Source: Zygaena filipendulae
Taxonomy: Eukaryota > Arthropoda > Insecta > Lepidoptera > Zygaenidae
Reading direction: 5' to 3'
DNA length: 64,000 bases
Assembly (NCBI GenBank): GCA_907165275.2
Contig: OU015666.1
Coordinates: forward strand, 2,510,001-2,574,000
Positions 43,450 through 55,847 of the stretch are shown one piece after another. The notes beneath the pieces are model-generated. The model did not search any database. It was not told the origin of the DNA and saw only the letters and a program-made list of their open reading frames with translations. A program made the translations under genes and the position numbers. The stretch's first letter is position 1, and every line of letters starts with the position of its first letter.

Positions 43450-45353
43450 TAGAAAATTAGAAATGCGTCAGTGGAAAGTGAATTCACCAGCTCTAGGTGA
43501 ACGGCTCTGTAGGTTGCGCATGTAAATAAAACAATCCATACCTTTTCTCTTGATCGTAGAATTAGTGGGCCAGCTAAATCAATGCCGGTTACATCAAATG
43601 CGTGACCACATCTTACTCGATCGGCAGGTAGTGGTGCTGTAGGTGCCGAACACATCTTTGCGCTGAGCCTCTTGCACGGAATGCACTCTCTCACTATTTT
43701 CTTGGATAATCGTCTGATTCCCAAAATCCAATATTCTTCACGAATATTGTTTATCAACATTTGTACGCCAGCATGACAGCTTTTTATATGACAATGTCTT
43801 ACTAACTTCATAACTGTCACGTTAGTACCAGGTAGCAATATAGGTGAGATAAAATTGTCTTTGTCTTGAGATAGAGTCAAACGAGTTTTTACTCTCAGAA
43901 TTTTATCTTTGTCTTCACTTATCTCCATATTCAGAAATTTCTTTGTGGATTCTATGTCTGAGAATTCTTCCGACTGAATCAATCTGAATAATTTCTTCTC
44001 TGACTCTTCGTATTCTTCGCCTGTTATTTCTCCTCTTTTTAGAGCTTCTTTCTTAGACTTTCGTTGGCAATTCTTGCTAAATCTCAGACACCAGGCTAAC
44101 ATTCTTACCGTCTTGGTATATTTTGAGAAGTAGTTCAGTTGATCGGAGAATTTATTATTTATCTGTACATTCAGACAACTTTTCTTCATTTCTCTCATAA
44201 CTTCATTGTGTGTCTTACTTTGAGCTTTAGCATCGTCATCTATACTAAGGGTTTCTAACTTCCACATGTCTTCTACGTCAAATCCAACAAAGTTGAGATT
44301 TATAGTGTTGACTGAATATACATTGTATGCAGGTCCTTGTATGGCCCAGCCAAATTTCGTTTCAATAGCTACAAGACTGTCTTTCAGAGTAATCATACTA
44401 CCAGTCATAATAGAACCCAAATATTCTGCTCCAATCAAAATATCAATATCTTCATTTGGCGAGTCTTTGATAGTTATACCTTTCTCTTTCAGGATATTCA
44501 GAATGTTAGCATCAGCTTTTGGTAGCGCTTGGCAAATAATAGGCGGCTCCAAGGCTTCCATTTCAATCATAAACTTATCGTCGCAGCTCATCAGTGTTAA
44601 TTTATAGGACTTGCGATTTTCCTTTCTGGTTACTACTCCACCGAATAGGTTATGCGATACTAAAGCTTCGCCACTGGGTACGAGTTTCAGTTTGTCTGCA
44701 ATACCTTTCTTTACGAATGATCTTTGTACCCCTGTATCAAGGAGGGCTCTTACCGCGATTTTCTTGCCTTTATGCGCTACGTTCAGACTCAACGTTGGTA
44801 GGATCACTGTAGCGTTGGAAACATTGCAAAGATTAGTCTTCGGCTTTTCATCTTCGTTTTCATTTTTCTTTTCTGGTGGATGCATTAATGCATAATGACG
44901 TTTACCACAATAGGTACATGTTACATGCTTCCTGCAATATTTATGCCAATGTCCTATAACTAGGCAAATTCTGCATGCTTTCTTTATCTTCACAGCTTTA
45001 TGACGATCATCGAGACTCATTTTCTTAGCATCTTCACAGTCTGCTGATGAATGTAGTTGACTGTCACAAAAGATGCATTTTCTAACCTTCTGTGCACCAG
45101 GATTGACGTTTTCTGTTGCTGCAGTGAAACACGAAGTCGAGGGTTCATTAGGGACAATATTTTTACGTGAAATCTTAATTCTCTCCTCGCTTTCAGCTTC
45201 CCTTTTCAGAAATGTAAGCAGATCGTTCAAGGTGCTTGATTGGTCAGTATGAGTTGATCGGCTATCTTGGCGTTCCCATACCTTTAGCAGTTCAATTGGT
45301 AGCGCTGACTCGACGAGTGGACGGAGCATAGCAGCATACTTGTCGCTGGTCAC
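43449..45353 (-). pseudogene. BEL/Pao gag-protease-integrase remnant
   Basis: One 634-codon frame. It has a gag C-terminal region (DKYAAMLRPLVESALP near the start), two CCHC-like zinc knuckles at residues ~90-160 (CIFCDSQLHSSADC; CTYCGKRHYALMH), and a retroviral-type aspartic protease with the ALLDTG motif at ~204-210. It then passes, with no RT or RNase H, to the linker after RNase H (FSKYTKTVRMLAWCLRF), the H2C2 zinc-binding domain of integrase (HCHIKSCHAG ... CIPCKR) and the start of the integrase core (FDVTGIDLAGPL). The frame ends at a stop at 43449-43451. The loss of RT and RNase H leaves the frame intact. Confidence 0.85.
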
Positions 45354-45528
45354 ACCAAGAGACTCGAGAGCTCATTGCACAATTACTTACAGGTAAACAT
45401 CACAAAACAAAAAAAATATACATCTTAACATTTATAAACGGCAGAGTGAAGTTACATAAAGGCTCTGAAATGGTCACACGCGAATTTAATTAAAAGTATT
45501 ACAATTGCATTTACCCGGTGACTACGCG

Positions 45529-45673
45529 GGGGGCATTCTTTGAAGCTCTTGACAGTGATAATGTTTCAAGCTTAGAAGTTGATTGCGACCGATCCCTCCA
45601 TTTTCACTTACTACCCACTGACCCTTGAACTTGCTGCACAAGTTTGAGCAGCGATTGGTAACGCAGATGAAAA
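45529..45673. other. Proximal 3' flank of the unit 3 long gene
   Basis: Remaining host sequence between the BEL insertion and the stop codon of the long gene. The overlapping ORF seen downstream of the other long genes is shortened here to 62 codons by the insertion. Confidence 0.6.
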
Positions 45674-47635
45674 TTAAATTAACGGCATTGACGGTAACGT
45701 TTTTTGCCACGACACAGATGATAATGATAGCGAAGATAATTTTGACGTTGCTTGCGGGAGGATAGACGCGGACGATGGTGGCTTTGATAATGATCTCCTC
45801 GATGATGCTTGTGAGACAGGTTTGGATAATGGTGACTTCGATGATGATAATTTTGACTTTTCGTGTAAGGAAAGTGATTCGGAAGATGATAACTTTGATG
45901 ACCGTGATGATTTTGACGTATAAGTTCCTTTTGAAGGGAAGGATGTGGATGGTGGTGGCCTCGATGATACTGACTTTGACGCTGCATGTGAGAGGATAGA
46001 TGTAGAAGACGATGGTCTTGCTGATAATGAAAATCTTGACGAAGACGTCGTTTGAGAGAAAGAAGTGGACGATGATGGTCTCGACAATGATGATTTTGAT
46101 GTTTTGTGCCGGCCACCGGAAGCGGAAGACGAAGATTTTGATGATGATGACGAACTTGACACTGATGATTTTGATTTTATGTACGAGGGTGCAGATGTAG
46201 AGGACGATGATTTTGACGATGATGAGGATCTTGCCGTAGACATGCCTTTTGATGAGAAAGATGTGGATGAGGGTGGCTTCGATGATGATGTATTTGACTT
46301 TGGATATGGAGCGTCGGAAGCGGAAAATGATGACCTTGATGATGATGAAAATCTTGTCGTGGATGTTGCTTGTGAAGGAAAAGATGTGGAAAATAACGGA
46401 TTTAATGATAACTCTAACATTGGTTGGGAGACAGGTGTTGAAGATGGTGGCATTGATGATGATGACTTGAATGATGCCTCATGCAAGGGAACAGATGTAA
46501 TTATACTCTTATCAGATGTTACAACTAGATTGGGATATTTCGCAATCACTCTAGCAGGAACTTGGTGTGAAGGACTAAATATCGACTGCCGTTTTGATTT
46601 CGGTTCGTCATTCTCCAAAACCGTTGAAGATGATGTCGGTTCTGGTTTTTTTGAGGTAGATTGCGTCTGAGCCCATTTTCGTTTGCGAACCACAGGTAGC
46701 ATTAAACTTGGTAGTGCTTGGGTTTGATCTCGCCGAATTTGTGCTGGAAGCGAAGTCGTTGATAGCGGCTCTGAAAATAATGCCTTCATAAATTTTGCTC
46801 GCCGGGGGTCGCGCGCGGATAACTGTAGCCATGACGATGGCGGCTTTGATGGCTGTGACGTAAACGCTATTGGGAGAAGTCGATAAGGAATTGATGAGGA
46901 TGACGCTAAACAAGATTTCGATTTTTCTAGAGACTCGGTGTTTCGTTTCTGAAGGGAATATTTTTGATCCGACGGTCTTAACGTCGCTTGCATATGAACT
47001 TCCCGAGTTTTTAGAGGGGCGACTATGCGTGACGTTGATGGCCCTAATTTTGATGTCGTTTGCAGTGGGTTCGATGTAGACGTTGATGGCCTTGACACTG
47101 CTGGCCGTAACACATGCGACGGGGCATTATGATACGTTTGTGGAGAAATAAATGTAGACGATAACGGCCCTGATGTTGATGCTGATGATGTAAAACCGCA
47201 ATTTTGTAGTGCAACCGATGATCCTGCTGCTGATGAAGTCGCTGAAACTTCCGACACTGCTGACGGAAGCCCTGACACCTGTTCGCCATGCGCTTCTTCA
47301 TATTCGCGCACCCTTTGCTTTATATGGAGAAACTTTTGGTGAACGTAATCAAACAAAGACCGCTGGCTCATTAGTTTATCGTCCGCTATTATATTATTGT
47401 GCTCGGTCTCGAGGTTGCTCATCAATTGAGATTCTGTGGACGGAGACGGAGCTCTTCTTAGCGATGACATGATCTGATTGTAGGTTCGCAAGCTTGCGTT
47501 TATTTCATTATAAAGACTCATGTAATACGGATGTTCTGAGTCGAGATCTGTTTTATATTGTTCGCACATTGTTGGGTTCATTATTGGACCATATAATTTT
47601 GTATAATCCTCGTCTCTGTTAATATTGCACTGCAT
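45674..47635 (-). CDS. ELL-domain protein with Ser-rich tail, long class (653 aa, unit 3)
   Basis: Intact, start ATG 47633-47635. Same layout as the 651-aa copy: ELL-like domain ~10-114, linker with VVRKRKWAQ, then Ser-rich tail. Differences include NASLRTYN instead of NGSLRTYN in the domain, PKSKRQ instead of PKSKWQ (as in the short class PKPKRQ), and a tail with SESLSLHEKS where the unit 2 copy lacks SL. The coding region survives, but about 145 bp downstream the 3' flank is interrupted by the BEL/Pao insertion, so the usual transcript end and polyadenylation site are displaced by 2.9 kb. It is divergent with the short gene at 52135, the spacer being enlarged by a Tc1-like element. Confidence 0.85.
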   Translation of the reverse strand: MQCNINRDEDYTKLYGPIMNPTMCEQYKTDLDSEHPYYMSLYNEINASLRTYNQIMSSLRRAPSPSTESQLMSNLETEHNNIIADDKLMSQRSLFDYVHQKFLHIKQRVREYEEAHGEQVSGLPSAVSEVSATSSAAGSSVALQNCGFTSSASTSGPLSSTFISPQTYHNAPSHVLRPAVSRPSTSTSNPLQTTSKLGPSTSRIVAPLKTREVHMQATLRPSDQKYSLQKRNTESLEKSKSCLASSSSIPYRLLPIAFTSQPSKPPSSWLQLSARDPRRAKFMKALFSEPLSTTSLPAQIRRDQTQALPSLMLPVVRKRKWAQTQSTSKKPEPTSSSTVLENDEPKSKRQSIFSPSHQVPARVIAKYPNLVVTSDKSIITSVPLHEASFKSSSSMPPSSTPVSQPMLELSLNPLFSTSFPSQATSTTRFSSSSRSSFSASDAPYPKSNTSSSKPPSSTSFSSKGMSTARSSSSSKSSSSTSAPSYIKSKSSVSSSSSSSKSSSSASGGRHKTSKSSLSRPSSSTSFSQTTSSSRFSLSARPSSSTSILSHAASKSVSSRPPPSTSFPSKGTYTSKSSRSSKLSSSESLSLHEKSKLSSSKSPLSKPVSQASSRRSLSKPPSSASILPQATSKLSSLSLSSVSWQKTLPSMPLI

Positions 47636-47975
47636 ATTTTGATGATGCTAGTTCTTTCAGTCTATATTAATATTACGATAAGAGTGTGCCTGCTGAAGCA
47701 AATATACTGAAGCTCAGTTTGCTTACACGCTCTTCGGATCAAACTGATCACCACAGAATGTTGATCAAAGCGGTTTTGCGATCAAACAGTCACGTATGCC
47801 TTTAATTCGTTGTGTCCGCACACAGAATGGGTGGTTAGTCAACACAAACAACAACCGTCGGTGACGGATGCTGGTACCAATTTTATAAGATTGTCGTTTG
47901 TCGATCGTATAATTTTCACTTTTAATGGGTCACAGAGCTTAAAAATGCGTCGTTACATTCGAAAGTCAAAAGTGA

Positions 47976-48114
47976 ACTGAAGACTATGGCGAAAATTGGG
48001 AAGTATTTATATTTGACCGCATGCCACCCAGGCAGGCGATGCAGGTAGGTACACAAAAAAATTGCAAGAATGTAGACACAAAGGAACAATAGATTTCTTA
48101 TCTATTTAGATAAG
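47976..48114 (-). promoter_or_regulatory. Promoter of the unit 3 long gene
   Basis: Inverted TCAGT at 47976-47980, inverted TATAAATA at 48004-48011 and GATA palindrome at 48097-48114. Confidence 0.65.
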
Positions 48115-48696
48115 GATATTCTTCAATACTTCTAGTATATTGATATTTCTCTCAGTTCGATATATTTCTTATCTCTAACACTTTCTGTACATTTGAATAC
48201 TATTGAACAGCCAGAATGTGAATGTGTTTTTTTTTATGTGTTCGATATGTCCAAATAAGGAAAAAATAATATAAAATTACTCGGCGTGAGGACCGACGCT
48301 GATAATATGAACGGGATTAAAGGGAGAACTTTGAAATAGATTCAAATTGAAATTCATATAAAATGCGAAGCAATTTTTTCCCCAACCAATAAACTGTCAT
48401 TGCAAGGATTGAATATTCACCATTAAAGTCTAAACTCAAAAAGTACAAGACCGATTTAAAAAAAATAATTCATCATTAGAATGCTACATTATCCCTTAGT
48501 GACGTAGGGTATGTTCCTACACGGAATTACCGCGGGAACTCCAAAATTACCGCGGGGAACAGCTAGTCTTTTTGTAAAGCAGTGCAGCCACCTCACCGTT
48601 TATTAATGAATATAAATTGTTTATAAATGAAATGAAACTTATTTCAAATTAATGTGTACGACTTTACGACTATAATACCTATGTACGTATATAATA

Positions 48697-50606
48697 CACA
48701 CATCAAAAGTATCTAGGGATCAAGTACATTTTAGAGAATTGCCGCAAATCGGGATTATAAGGATCCAGAAAAGAAACAATACTTTTCTGGATCCTTATTG
48801 AAACTTTTTATTGAATTTCACCATTTGAATAAAGAATTTTATTTTAATTTTGTGTAAACTTTTAAAAATAACTGCCATTAAAAATCCCTATAAAAGCGTG
48901 CGATGGCATTTTTACAAAAACATTACAATTTCTGCATCGTAACTGAAAAAAATTTCATCGGTATGGAGCGACAACATTATTTGGCTCGAGAAGAGATGCT
49001 GAGATCCGTTGGAATATTGGAAGCTCGCACCAGGCAAATCACTGTGGCTGCTGCTGTTGGGACAAAGCAGAGCGTCATGAGCCGCCTATGGACACGCTAT
49101 CGCATCACGGGTAGTGTGGCGGAGCAACATGGAGGGCAAACTCGCATCACCACTCGAAGACAGGACCGCTATATCCAGAATACAGCGCTAAGAAATCGTA
49201 CTATGACCGCCATGATGATATCTACGAGGCTCCACAGCGCTTCAGGCTTACTCGATCAAACTATACGTAATCGTTTACGAGAAGTGGGTCTGTGATCCCG
49301 AAGGCCTCTGAGAGTTCCACCAATAGCGCCCCGCAAGCGTAGAGCCCAGAACACAGTAATTAGGAGGAAGAATACTGGTGTGGTGTTTGCTTTTCCGATG
49401 AATCTCGTTTCGGTATGAGGCCGGATACAAGACGTACATTAGTTTGGAGAAGCCCTGGACATCAAGAACGATTGAAATTCTGTTAGTTAGTTCATCCGTA
49501 TGGAGGGGGAACAATTATGGTTTGGGCCAGTATTTGGATCGGTGGAAGAATCAATCTCATTTGGATCAGGGGCAATCTTAATGCTTAGATTTATGTAACA
49601 AGGATTGTTTCAGACGTAATCATCCCTTAGCGAAGCCAGTTGGGTGATTCGCTTCAACTTATGCACGACAATGCACGTCCATACACTGCTGGAGTCGTAA
49701 CACGCACTCTTGCCAATGCTGATATCAACGTCCTGCCGTGGCCTGTTCAATCACCTGACCTAAATCCTATTGAGCACGCATGGGATATACTCCAAAGAAG
49801 AGCTCTGCCGGGGATGGATGCTGTAAATACCCCACAACAACTTTTTGACTTGTTACAAAGAACGTGGGTGGCCATTTCTCAAAGTGATTTTGATTAACTG
49901 ATTTTAAGCATACTAAATCACTGCGGATGTGTGATTCGTGTCAATGGAAGGAACACAGAATGTTAATTTGTTTATTCATTACAATATAATTTTCAAAAAC
50001 CCCCCCTGTCTTTGCCTTTTTTTGCCATTTTATTGTCGACTTAGAATTGGTTCAATTGGGTCCTTGCATGAAATTTATTATAAGAAATTGTGTCAATATT
50101 TCAAAAATAGAGCCTTAGAAAAGCGGTATCGTGAAAGACTTACTAAAAAAATTTCAATAGTTTCCAAAATATTCAACTTTTAATATTGTGAAACACATGA
50201 CCCTGTCAAAACGACAGTGACATTTCTATCGCAGATTAATAAGGGTGAAATTTTGAACTAGTGACGTCATTCCGCGTTTTGGCGGTAAAGTCTAAAGTAT
50301 GAACTTAGAAACGCTCTATTTAAATAATTTATGAATATATTTTATTTTTCTTTTTCTTGCTTTGTTTAAATAGACCATATATCTTTAAAAGAGACTGAAA
50401 AAAAAAATTATGCGAGTACCCTATTTCTCAAATTTTACAAAAAATAAAATTTTTCCTAATTTATTCAAAATATGGGGATGAATTGTTAATTAAGATATGG
50501 GAAATAAAGCAGGCAGCCAGTCCAGAAGATTATATTAGATTTAAATTGATTGAGTTTCTTTTTATAGCAAAAAATGTACTTGATCCCTAGACACTTTTGA
50601 TGTGTG
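48697..50606 (+). mobile_element. Tc1-like element with both ends (1.91 kb)
   Basis: Terminal inverted repeats of 36 bp begin CACACATCAAAAGT at 48697 and end ACTTTTGATGTGTG at 50606, with one mismatch between the ends. TA dinucleotides flank both sides (48695-48696, 50607-50608). A subterminal 19-bp hairpin (AAGGATCCAGAAAAG ... CTTTTCTGGATCCTT) lies at about 48758-48798. The region after the transposase (49900-50570) is non-coding. The internal point 50506 is also the left border of a large tandem duplication. Confidence 0.92.
48903..49897 (+). pseudogene. Tc1-like transposase, broken (unit 3)
   Basis: 130 open codons (48903-49295) encode the DNA-binding region (VGTKQSVMSRLWTRYR). A TGA follows, then frameshifts, deletions (for example about 18 bp near 49348 compared with the copy at 3025) and stops. 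A second open stretch (49640-49897) holds MHDNARP with the second catalytic aspartate and SPDLNPIEHAWD with the third acidic residue. The first catalytic aspartate (FSDESRF) lies in the broken middle. Inactive. Confidence 0.9.
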
Positions 50607-51657
50607 TATAAACTATACTTGAATATTTAAATATTAGTATATTAGTAGATAGTAGTAGTATAAGTTGTTTTCCGTTGATGTGACAAAAATGCTGTAAAAT
50701 AAAAATCTCGAACTGAATTTTTACTTTTATACGTGCATACATACGTATAAATGCCAATGCAGGTTTGTTTGTTTCTTTATGACGATATCACGCTTTAACG
50801 GCTCAAACGATCATCATCATTTCGGACACACGTTGTCAGGAAATAGGGTACTTTTTATCTCGGAATTTTCGTTTGAACTCAGTAATTAAACCGCAGGTTA
50901 CAACTAGCCACGTAGGTAGATATACCTAATTATATTTATCAGTATTGTGAAATAATACTAAGCCAATTTTGGTGATGCTGAATGCAAAAAGGTTTCCTTG
51001 GAATATTTTATTGTAACTCGTATGTTAAACCTACACACATTCACGGTCTTAGACGCATACGTAGTATAGCATAGGTATATACACGTGAGGCATAATATGT
51101 TCTTGACTTTCTTCTTATCTTGTTTAGACTATGTATGATACTTTACACTCTTGAAACATCGGTTGAAACATGGATCGATGACTTTTGATTAATTTTACTG
51201 TTCACGGATTTTTCTAAACCACACAATAGTTTCTTGCCAGGTTGGTATTTATTAATCCAATGGTGTAGAGTAAATTTAAAATTGCGTACTTACCATTTTG
51301 CGTACTGGTAATATATATCTATTTATTTTGATTTAAAAACTGATAATTCAAAAATTATTAAATTAAGGTATTGAGTATAGAAGAAAAAATAACGCAAAAG
51401 TATCTACCAAGTTTTATTTCAATTTAAATCTATTTCACAAGTTATTCCATTAATCCCGTTCATATCATCAGCGTCGGTCCTCACGCCTAGTAATTTTATA
51501 TTATTTTTGTCCTTATTTGGACATATCGAACACATAAAAAAAAAAAGAAATCACATTCTGGCTGTCCAATAGTATTCAAATGTACAGGAAGTGTTAGAGA
51601 TAAGAAATATATCGAGCTAAGAGAAATATCAATATTCTAGAAGTACTGGAGAATATC

Positions 51658-51796
51658 CTTATCTAAATAGATAAGAAATCTATCGTTCTTTTGTGTCTAC
51701 ACTCGTTCAATTTTTTTGTGTACCTACCTGCCACGCCTGCCTGGGTGGCATGCGGTCAAATATAAATACTTCCCAATTTTCGCCATAGTCTTCAGT
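51658..51796 (+). promoter_or_regulatory. Promoter of the unit 3 short gene
   Basis: GATA palindrome at 51658-51675, TATAAATA at 51761-51768 and TCAGT at 51792-51796. Confidence 0.66.
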
Positions 51797-52134
51797 TCAC
51801 TTTTGACTTTCGAATGTAACGACGCATTTTTAAGCTCAGTGACACATTAAGTGAAAATTATACGATCGACAAACGACAATCTTATAAAATTGGTACCAGC
51901 ATCCGTCACCGACGTTTGTTGTTTGTGTTGACTAACCACCCATTCTGTGTGCGGACACAACGAATTAAAGGCATACGTGACTGTTTGACCGCAAAACCGC
52001 TTTGATCAACATTCTGTGGTGATCAGTTTGATCCGAAGAGCGTGTAAGCAAACTGAGCTTCAGTATATTTGCTTCAGCAAGCAGACTCTTATCGTAATAT
52101 TAATATTGACTGAAACGACTAGCATCATCAAAAT

Positions 52135-53685
52135 ATGCAGTGCAATATTAACAGAGACGAGGATTATACAAAATTATATGGTCCAATAATGAACCCGACA
52201 ATGTGCGAACAATATAAAACAGATCTCGACTCAGAACATCCGTATTACATGAGTCTTTATAATGAAATAAACGGAAGCTTGCGAACCTACAATCAGATCA
52301 TGTCATCGCTAAGAAGAGCTCCGTCTCCGTCCACAGAATCTCAATTGATGAGCAACCTCGAGACCGAGCACAATAATATAATAGCGGACGAAGAACTAAT
52401 GAGCCAGCGGTCTTTGTTTGATTACGTTCACCAAAAGTTTCTCCATATAAAGCAAAGGGTGCGCGAATATGAAGAAGCGCATGGCGAACAGGTGTCAGGG
52501 CTTTCGTCAGCAGCGTCGGGAATTTCAGCGACTTCATCAGCAGCAGGATCATCGGTTGCACTACAAAAATGCGGTTTTCCATCGTCAGCATCAACATCAG
52601 GGCCATTATCGTCTACATTTATTTCTCTACAAACTTATAATGCCCCGTCAACGTCTACATCGATCCCTCTACAAACGAAATCAAAATTAGGGCCATTACC
52701 GTCGCGCACAGTTGTCCCTCTTAAAACTCAGGGAGTTCATACGCTGGCGACGACAAGACCGTCAGAGCAAAAATATTTCCTTCAGGGACGGAACACCGAG
52801 TCGCAAGTGAAATCGAAATCTTGTTTAGCGTCATCTTCATCAATTCCTTATCGGCTTATTCCAATAACGTTCTCGTCAGAGCCATCAAAGGCACCATCGT
52901 CATGGCTACAGTTATCCGCGCGTGACCCCCGGCGGGCAAAATTTACAAAGGCATTATCTTCAGAGCCGCTATCATATACTTCGTTTCCAACACAAATTCG
53001 GCGAGGTCGACCCCAAGCACAACCAAGTTTAGTGATACCTGTGGTTCGCAAACGAAAATGGGCACAGATGCAGTCCACATCAAAAGTACCAGAAACGACA
53101 TCATCTTCAACGATTTTGGAGAATGCCGAACCGAAACCAAAACGGCAATTTGCACCGCAAAACAGTAAAAGCTCCTTGACGCAACCAACAAAACTGTCGT
53201 CGGCGACATCTGTCCTCCACACAACTTTGGACGTTGCGCTACCCGAACCAAAAAAATCGGCATTGGTATCTAGAAAAGAATATCATTATGAGGAACTCAA
53301 TAAGCCGTCTGAACCGGAGGACTTTGAAGCCATTTATAGATATATTTCTAACGATAAGACCGAAAAAATGTTCAAAAAAGCATTCAGCATCGTATATAAT
53401 GAAAACTATTTGCCGTTGCGCCAAAAGTTAGAAAATGCCCTAAAAGAGTACCACAGCGCTGATGAAAAGTATCGCGTTCAGAAATCTACCCAACCTCGCG
53501 ATGCCATTCAATTGGAAAGAGCGAGGGCGTATCGGAAGATTATTTCGCATCGTTTGCTCAATGATAAATTTTATAAGGACGATCGCGCTCGGTACAGTTA
53601 CTACTATCGAAAGCTCATGTTCATAAAAGATCGGTTGAATGAGTATGCGACATTGAAAACGTGCAACCATTTGGGTATAAAGTGA
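52135..53685 (+). CDS. Double ELL-domain protein, short class (516 aa, unit 3)
   Basis: Intact and colinear with the unit 1 short gene. ELL-like domains lie at ~10-114 and ~395-505, with linker basic patches at ~288 and ~304. Notable differences from unit 1 are ADEELMS for ADDKLMS at the end of domain 1, LQKCGFP for LQNCGFT, SYTSFP for SCTSFP, and DFEAIY for DFGAIY in domain 2. AATAAA lies at 53820. The whole gene lies inside the 7,924-bp duplicated block; its sister at 60059 encodes the same protein, with a single synonymous change noticed (53064 versus 60988). Confidence 0.88.
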   Translation: MQCNINRDEDYTKLYGPIMNPTMCEQYKTDLDSEHPYYMSLYNEINGSLRTYNQIMSSLRRAPSPSTESQLMSNLETEHNNIIADEELMSQRSLFDYVHQKFLHIKQRVREYEEAHGEQVSGLSSAASGISATSSAAGSSVALQKCGFPSSASTSGPLSSTFISLQTYNAPSTSTSIPLQTKSKLGPLPSRTVVPLKTQGVHTLATTRPSEQKYFLQGRNTESQVKSKSCLASSSSIPYRLIPITFSSEPSKAPSSWLQLSARDPRRAKFTKALSSEPLSYTSFPTQIRRGRPQAQPSLVIPVVRKRKWAQMQSTSKVPETTSSSTILENAEPKPKRQFAPQNSKSSLTQPTKLSSATSVLHTTLDVALPEPKKSALVSRKEYHYEELNKPSEPEDFEAIYRYISNDKTEKMFKKAFSIVYNENYLPLRQKLENALKEYHSADEKYRVQKSTQPRDAIQLERARAYRKIISHRLLNDKFYKDDRARYSYYYRKLMFIKDRLNEYATLKTCNHLGIK

Positions 53686-55847
53686 GAGTACGTGAAAATA
53701 AAGGCTTCAGTAGCCCTTAGAAAGGTAGTAAAGTACATGTCATTGAAATTGTCGGTCTGTCGCTATTCCGAATATTTAAGTACTGCAAGATACAAATGGG
53801 ATAGAGATTAGGTATATCCAATAAATAAATAACATTTAAAACCTTTACATAATTTTCATTTTTCCCCATAGTATCTATTAATGTGAATAAATTACACTGA
53901 TTATTTTTTGTTTATAATAAATGTGAAATGAAACTTATTATCAAATTAATGTATTCCCTGAACGACTATAATATGTATATAAATAATACTTGAATATTAT
54001 TAGTAGATTCTAAGATTATAATATAAGTTGTTATCCGTTGATGTGACAAAAAATGCTGTACCTAAAATAAAAGTTATGTGTAAAATTATACCAAATAAAT
54101 GATGATTATAATTATGATTGTTTTTTTTTTCGTCTTTCCAAGAATGTAAACTTAAGTCTACGGTAGTTTCTTGATCAATCAAAAAAATATGAAAAATTAA
54201 AGTAAAAACTCAAACTTAAACTTAAACTCAATCACGCAGAAACGGTTGAACGGATTTAGATGAAATTTGGCATGCATTTAGCCTTTGACATGGTAAAGAA
54301 CATAGGCTACCTTTTATCTAAGAATTCCCGTGGGATCTCCGAAATTAACACGGGTGAAATAGAATTAATTATTGCACACTACACGTTGTTAGAGGTACAG
54401 AAAAGGACATAGGGTACTTTTATCTTGGAATTCCCGCGGGATCTCAGACATTAACGTGGGTGAAACCACGGGGCACAGTAGCTAGTTAAGAATAAATTAT
54501 TACTAATTACGGTCATTAGTAATCATTAATAAATTACTAATCATTTAATACCTACCTAATAATAAATATAATTAACATTTCAGACTTACAACTTACAACA
54601 GACTATTTAGCTATTCAGGGTGGTATGCGTCTGTTGGAAATCGGGGCTCGCTGACCTGTATTTTTATGACACTGGTCTACTTTTAAATGAGATGCGGATC
54701 ACCACTAGGTTAGGTTAAGTTGTACTAACTGGGGCCTGGGACAGAAGAGAATATTATTATATTGTCATCCGACAGGAAAAGCACTTCCGTACTTCATAAT
54801 TCGCAAAGAAGTTAAGGGATTACTTCACCCTTTAATGGGATCGGTCTACTGCTGTCAGTCATGGTCAACTTCAGAGTAGGGTGTGGTGGCAGTCCAATGG
54901 GATCAAAAGATAATAATGTTTTCCTAAGTAAATTTTCATAACTATGGTGTCACGAGTGCATATTGCATAGTGATTAATCGTTAGCTTAACTTCGCTCAAT
55001 ACTTTCAAAAAAGTGCATTAAAACAAATAAGAAGTCTAATGTTTATCTGTTAACGTTAGGTACTCGCATATCGAGACTGATTGAACTGCAGAGCTCAAAT
55101 AAAATATTAGTAGGTACCATGTAATCGATAATCGGGGTAATAAAAAACAAGTGAAAAAAGATAACATGTTTTATTTAATTTATACGTCATGAAAATATGA
55201 AAGTTCAAATTTATTTACAATAATGTTAAGATACAAAATTTATCACCACTGAATAAACTACTAAACACGGTCTCAAAAACTTTTGAAAGCAGCTTGTCCA
55301 TAAAATAAGGTGTAACTAAAACTTTGTAAAAGTTTGTAAGGTAATAATTATACGATGTAAAAAATGAGTAGATGTTTGGATGGTTGTGACTCAATCACAC
55401 ATAAACGGTTTAGCAAAATTTTGTTTTAGATTAAACAGGCACACACACACACACACACAATACACATACTTTTTATCCCCTAAATCTTAAAAATGTAGTA
55501 GCAAAACAATTATACCAAATACAATAAAATCTGGATCTCAACGAAATTGTCTAAATTATACAAACTCAGTTTGAAATATCCACTTCGCGCATCTATAAAA
55601 CAGCATCATGTATATTACAATAATATCATACATTAGCAATCTTACAGATACCCGCTGGATATTGGATGTGACGTGTTAATGTCGAACGCTTCGTCGATTA
55701 CGGGGGGCATTCTTTGAAGCTCTTGACGGTGATAATGTTTCAAGCTTAGAAGTTGATTGCGACCGATCCCTCCATTTTCACTTACTACCCACTGACCCTT
55801 GAACTTGCTGCACAAGTTTGAGCAGCGATTGGTAACGCCGATGAAAA
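53686..55847. repeat. Convergent intergenic region, units 3/4
   Basis: Short-gene 3' flank with AATAAA at 53820, two Helitron-like tails (~54225-54360, ~54400-54487), then the long-gene 3' flank with a (CA)n tract at 55440-55458. No gene supported. Confidence 0.7.

Larger units (their letters stand above)
42608..45528 (-). mobile_element. BEL/Pao retrotransposon fragment without reverse transcriptase
   Basis: Inserted into the 3' flank of the unit 3 long gene: host sequence is interrupted after 42607 and resumes at about 45529 (CGGGGGGCATTCTTTG). On the minus strand it encodes the C-terminal part of gag, zinc knuckles, an aspartic protease and integrase. The reverse transcriptase and RNase H regions are missing. 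No long terminal repeats are visible. The 3' end on the minus strand is a TAAA-repeat tail (42608-42632), unlike an LTR. The structure suggests a truncated or retroposed copy rather than a normal LTR insertion. Confidence 0.8.
47636..52134. repeat. Palindromic intergenic region of unit 3
   Basis: Inverted arms 47636-48345 and ~51420-52134 in the standard orientation, with a Helitron-like tail (48480-48568) beside the long gene and a unique spacer (50607-51415) beside the short gene. A complete Tc1-like element separates the two. Apart from the broken transposase no gene is seen. Confidence 0.8.
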
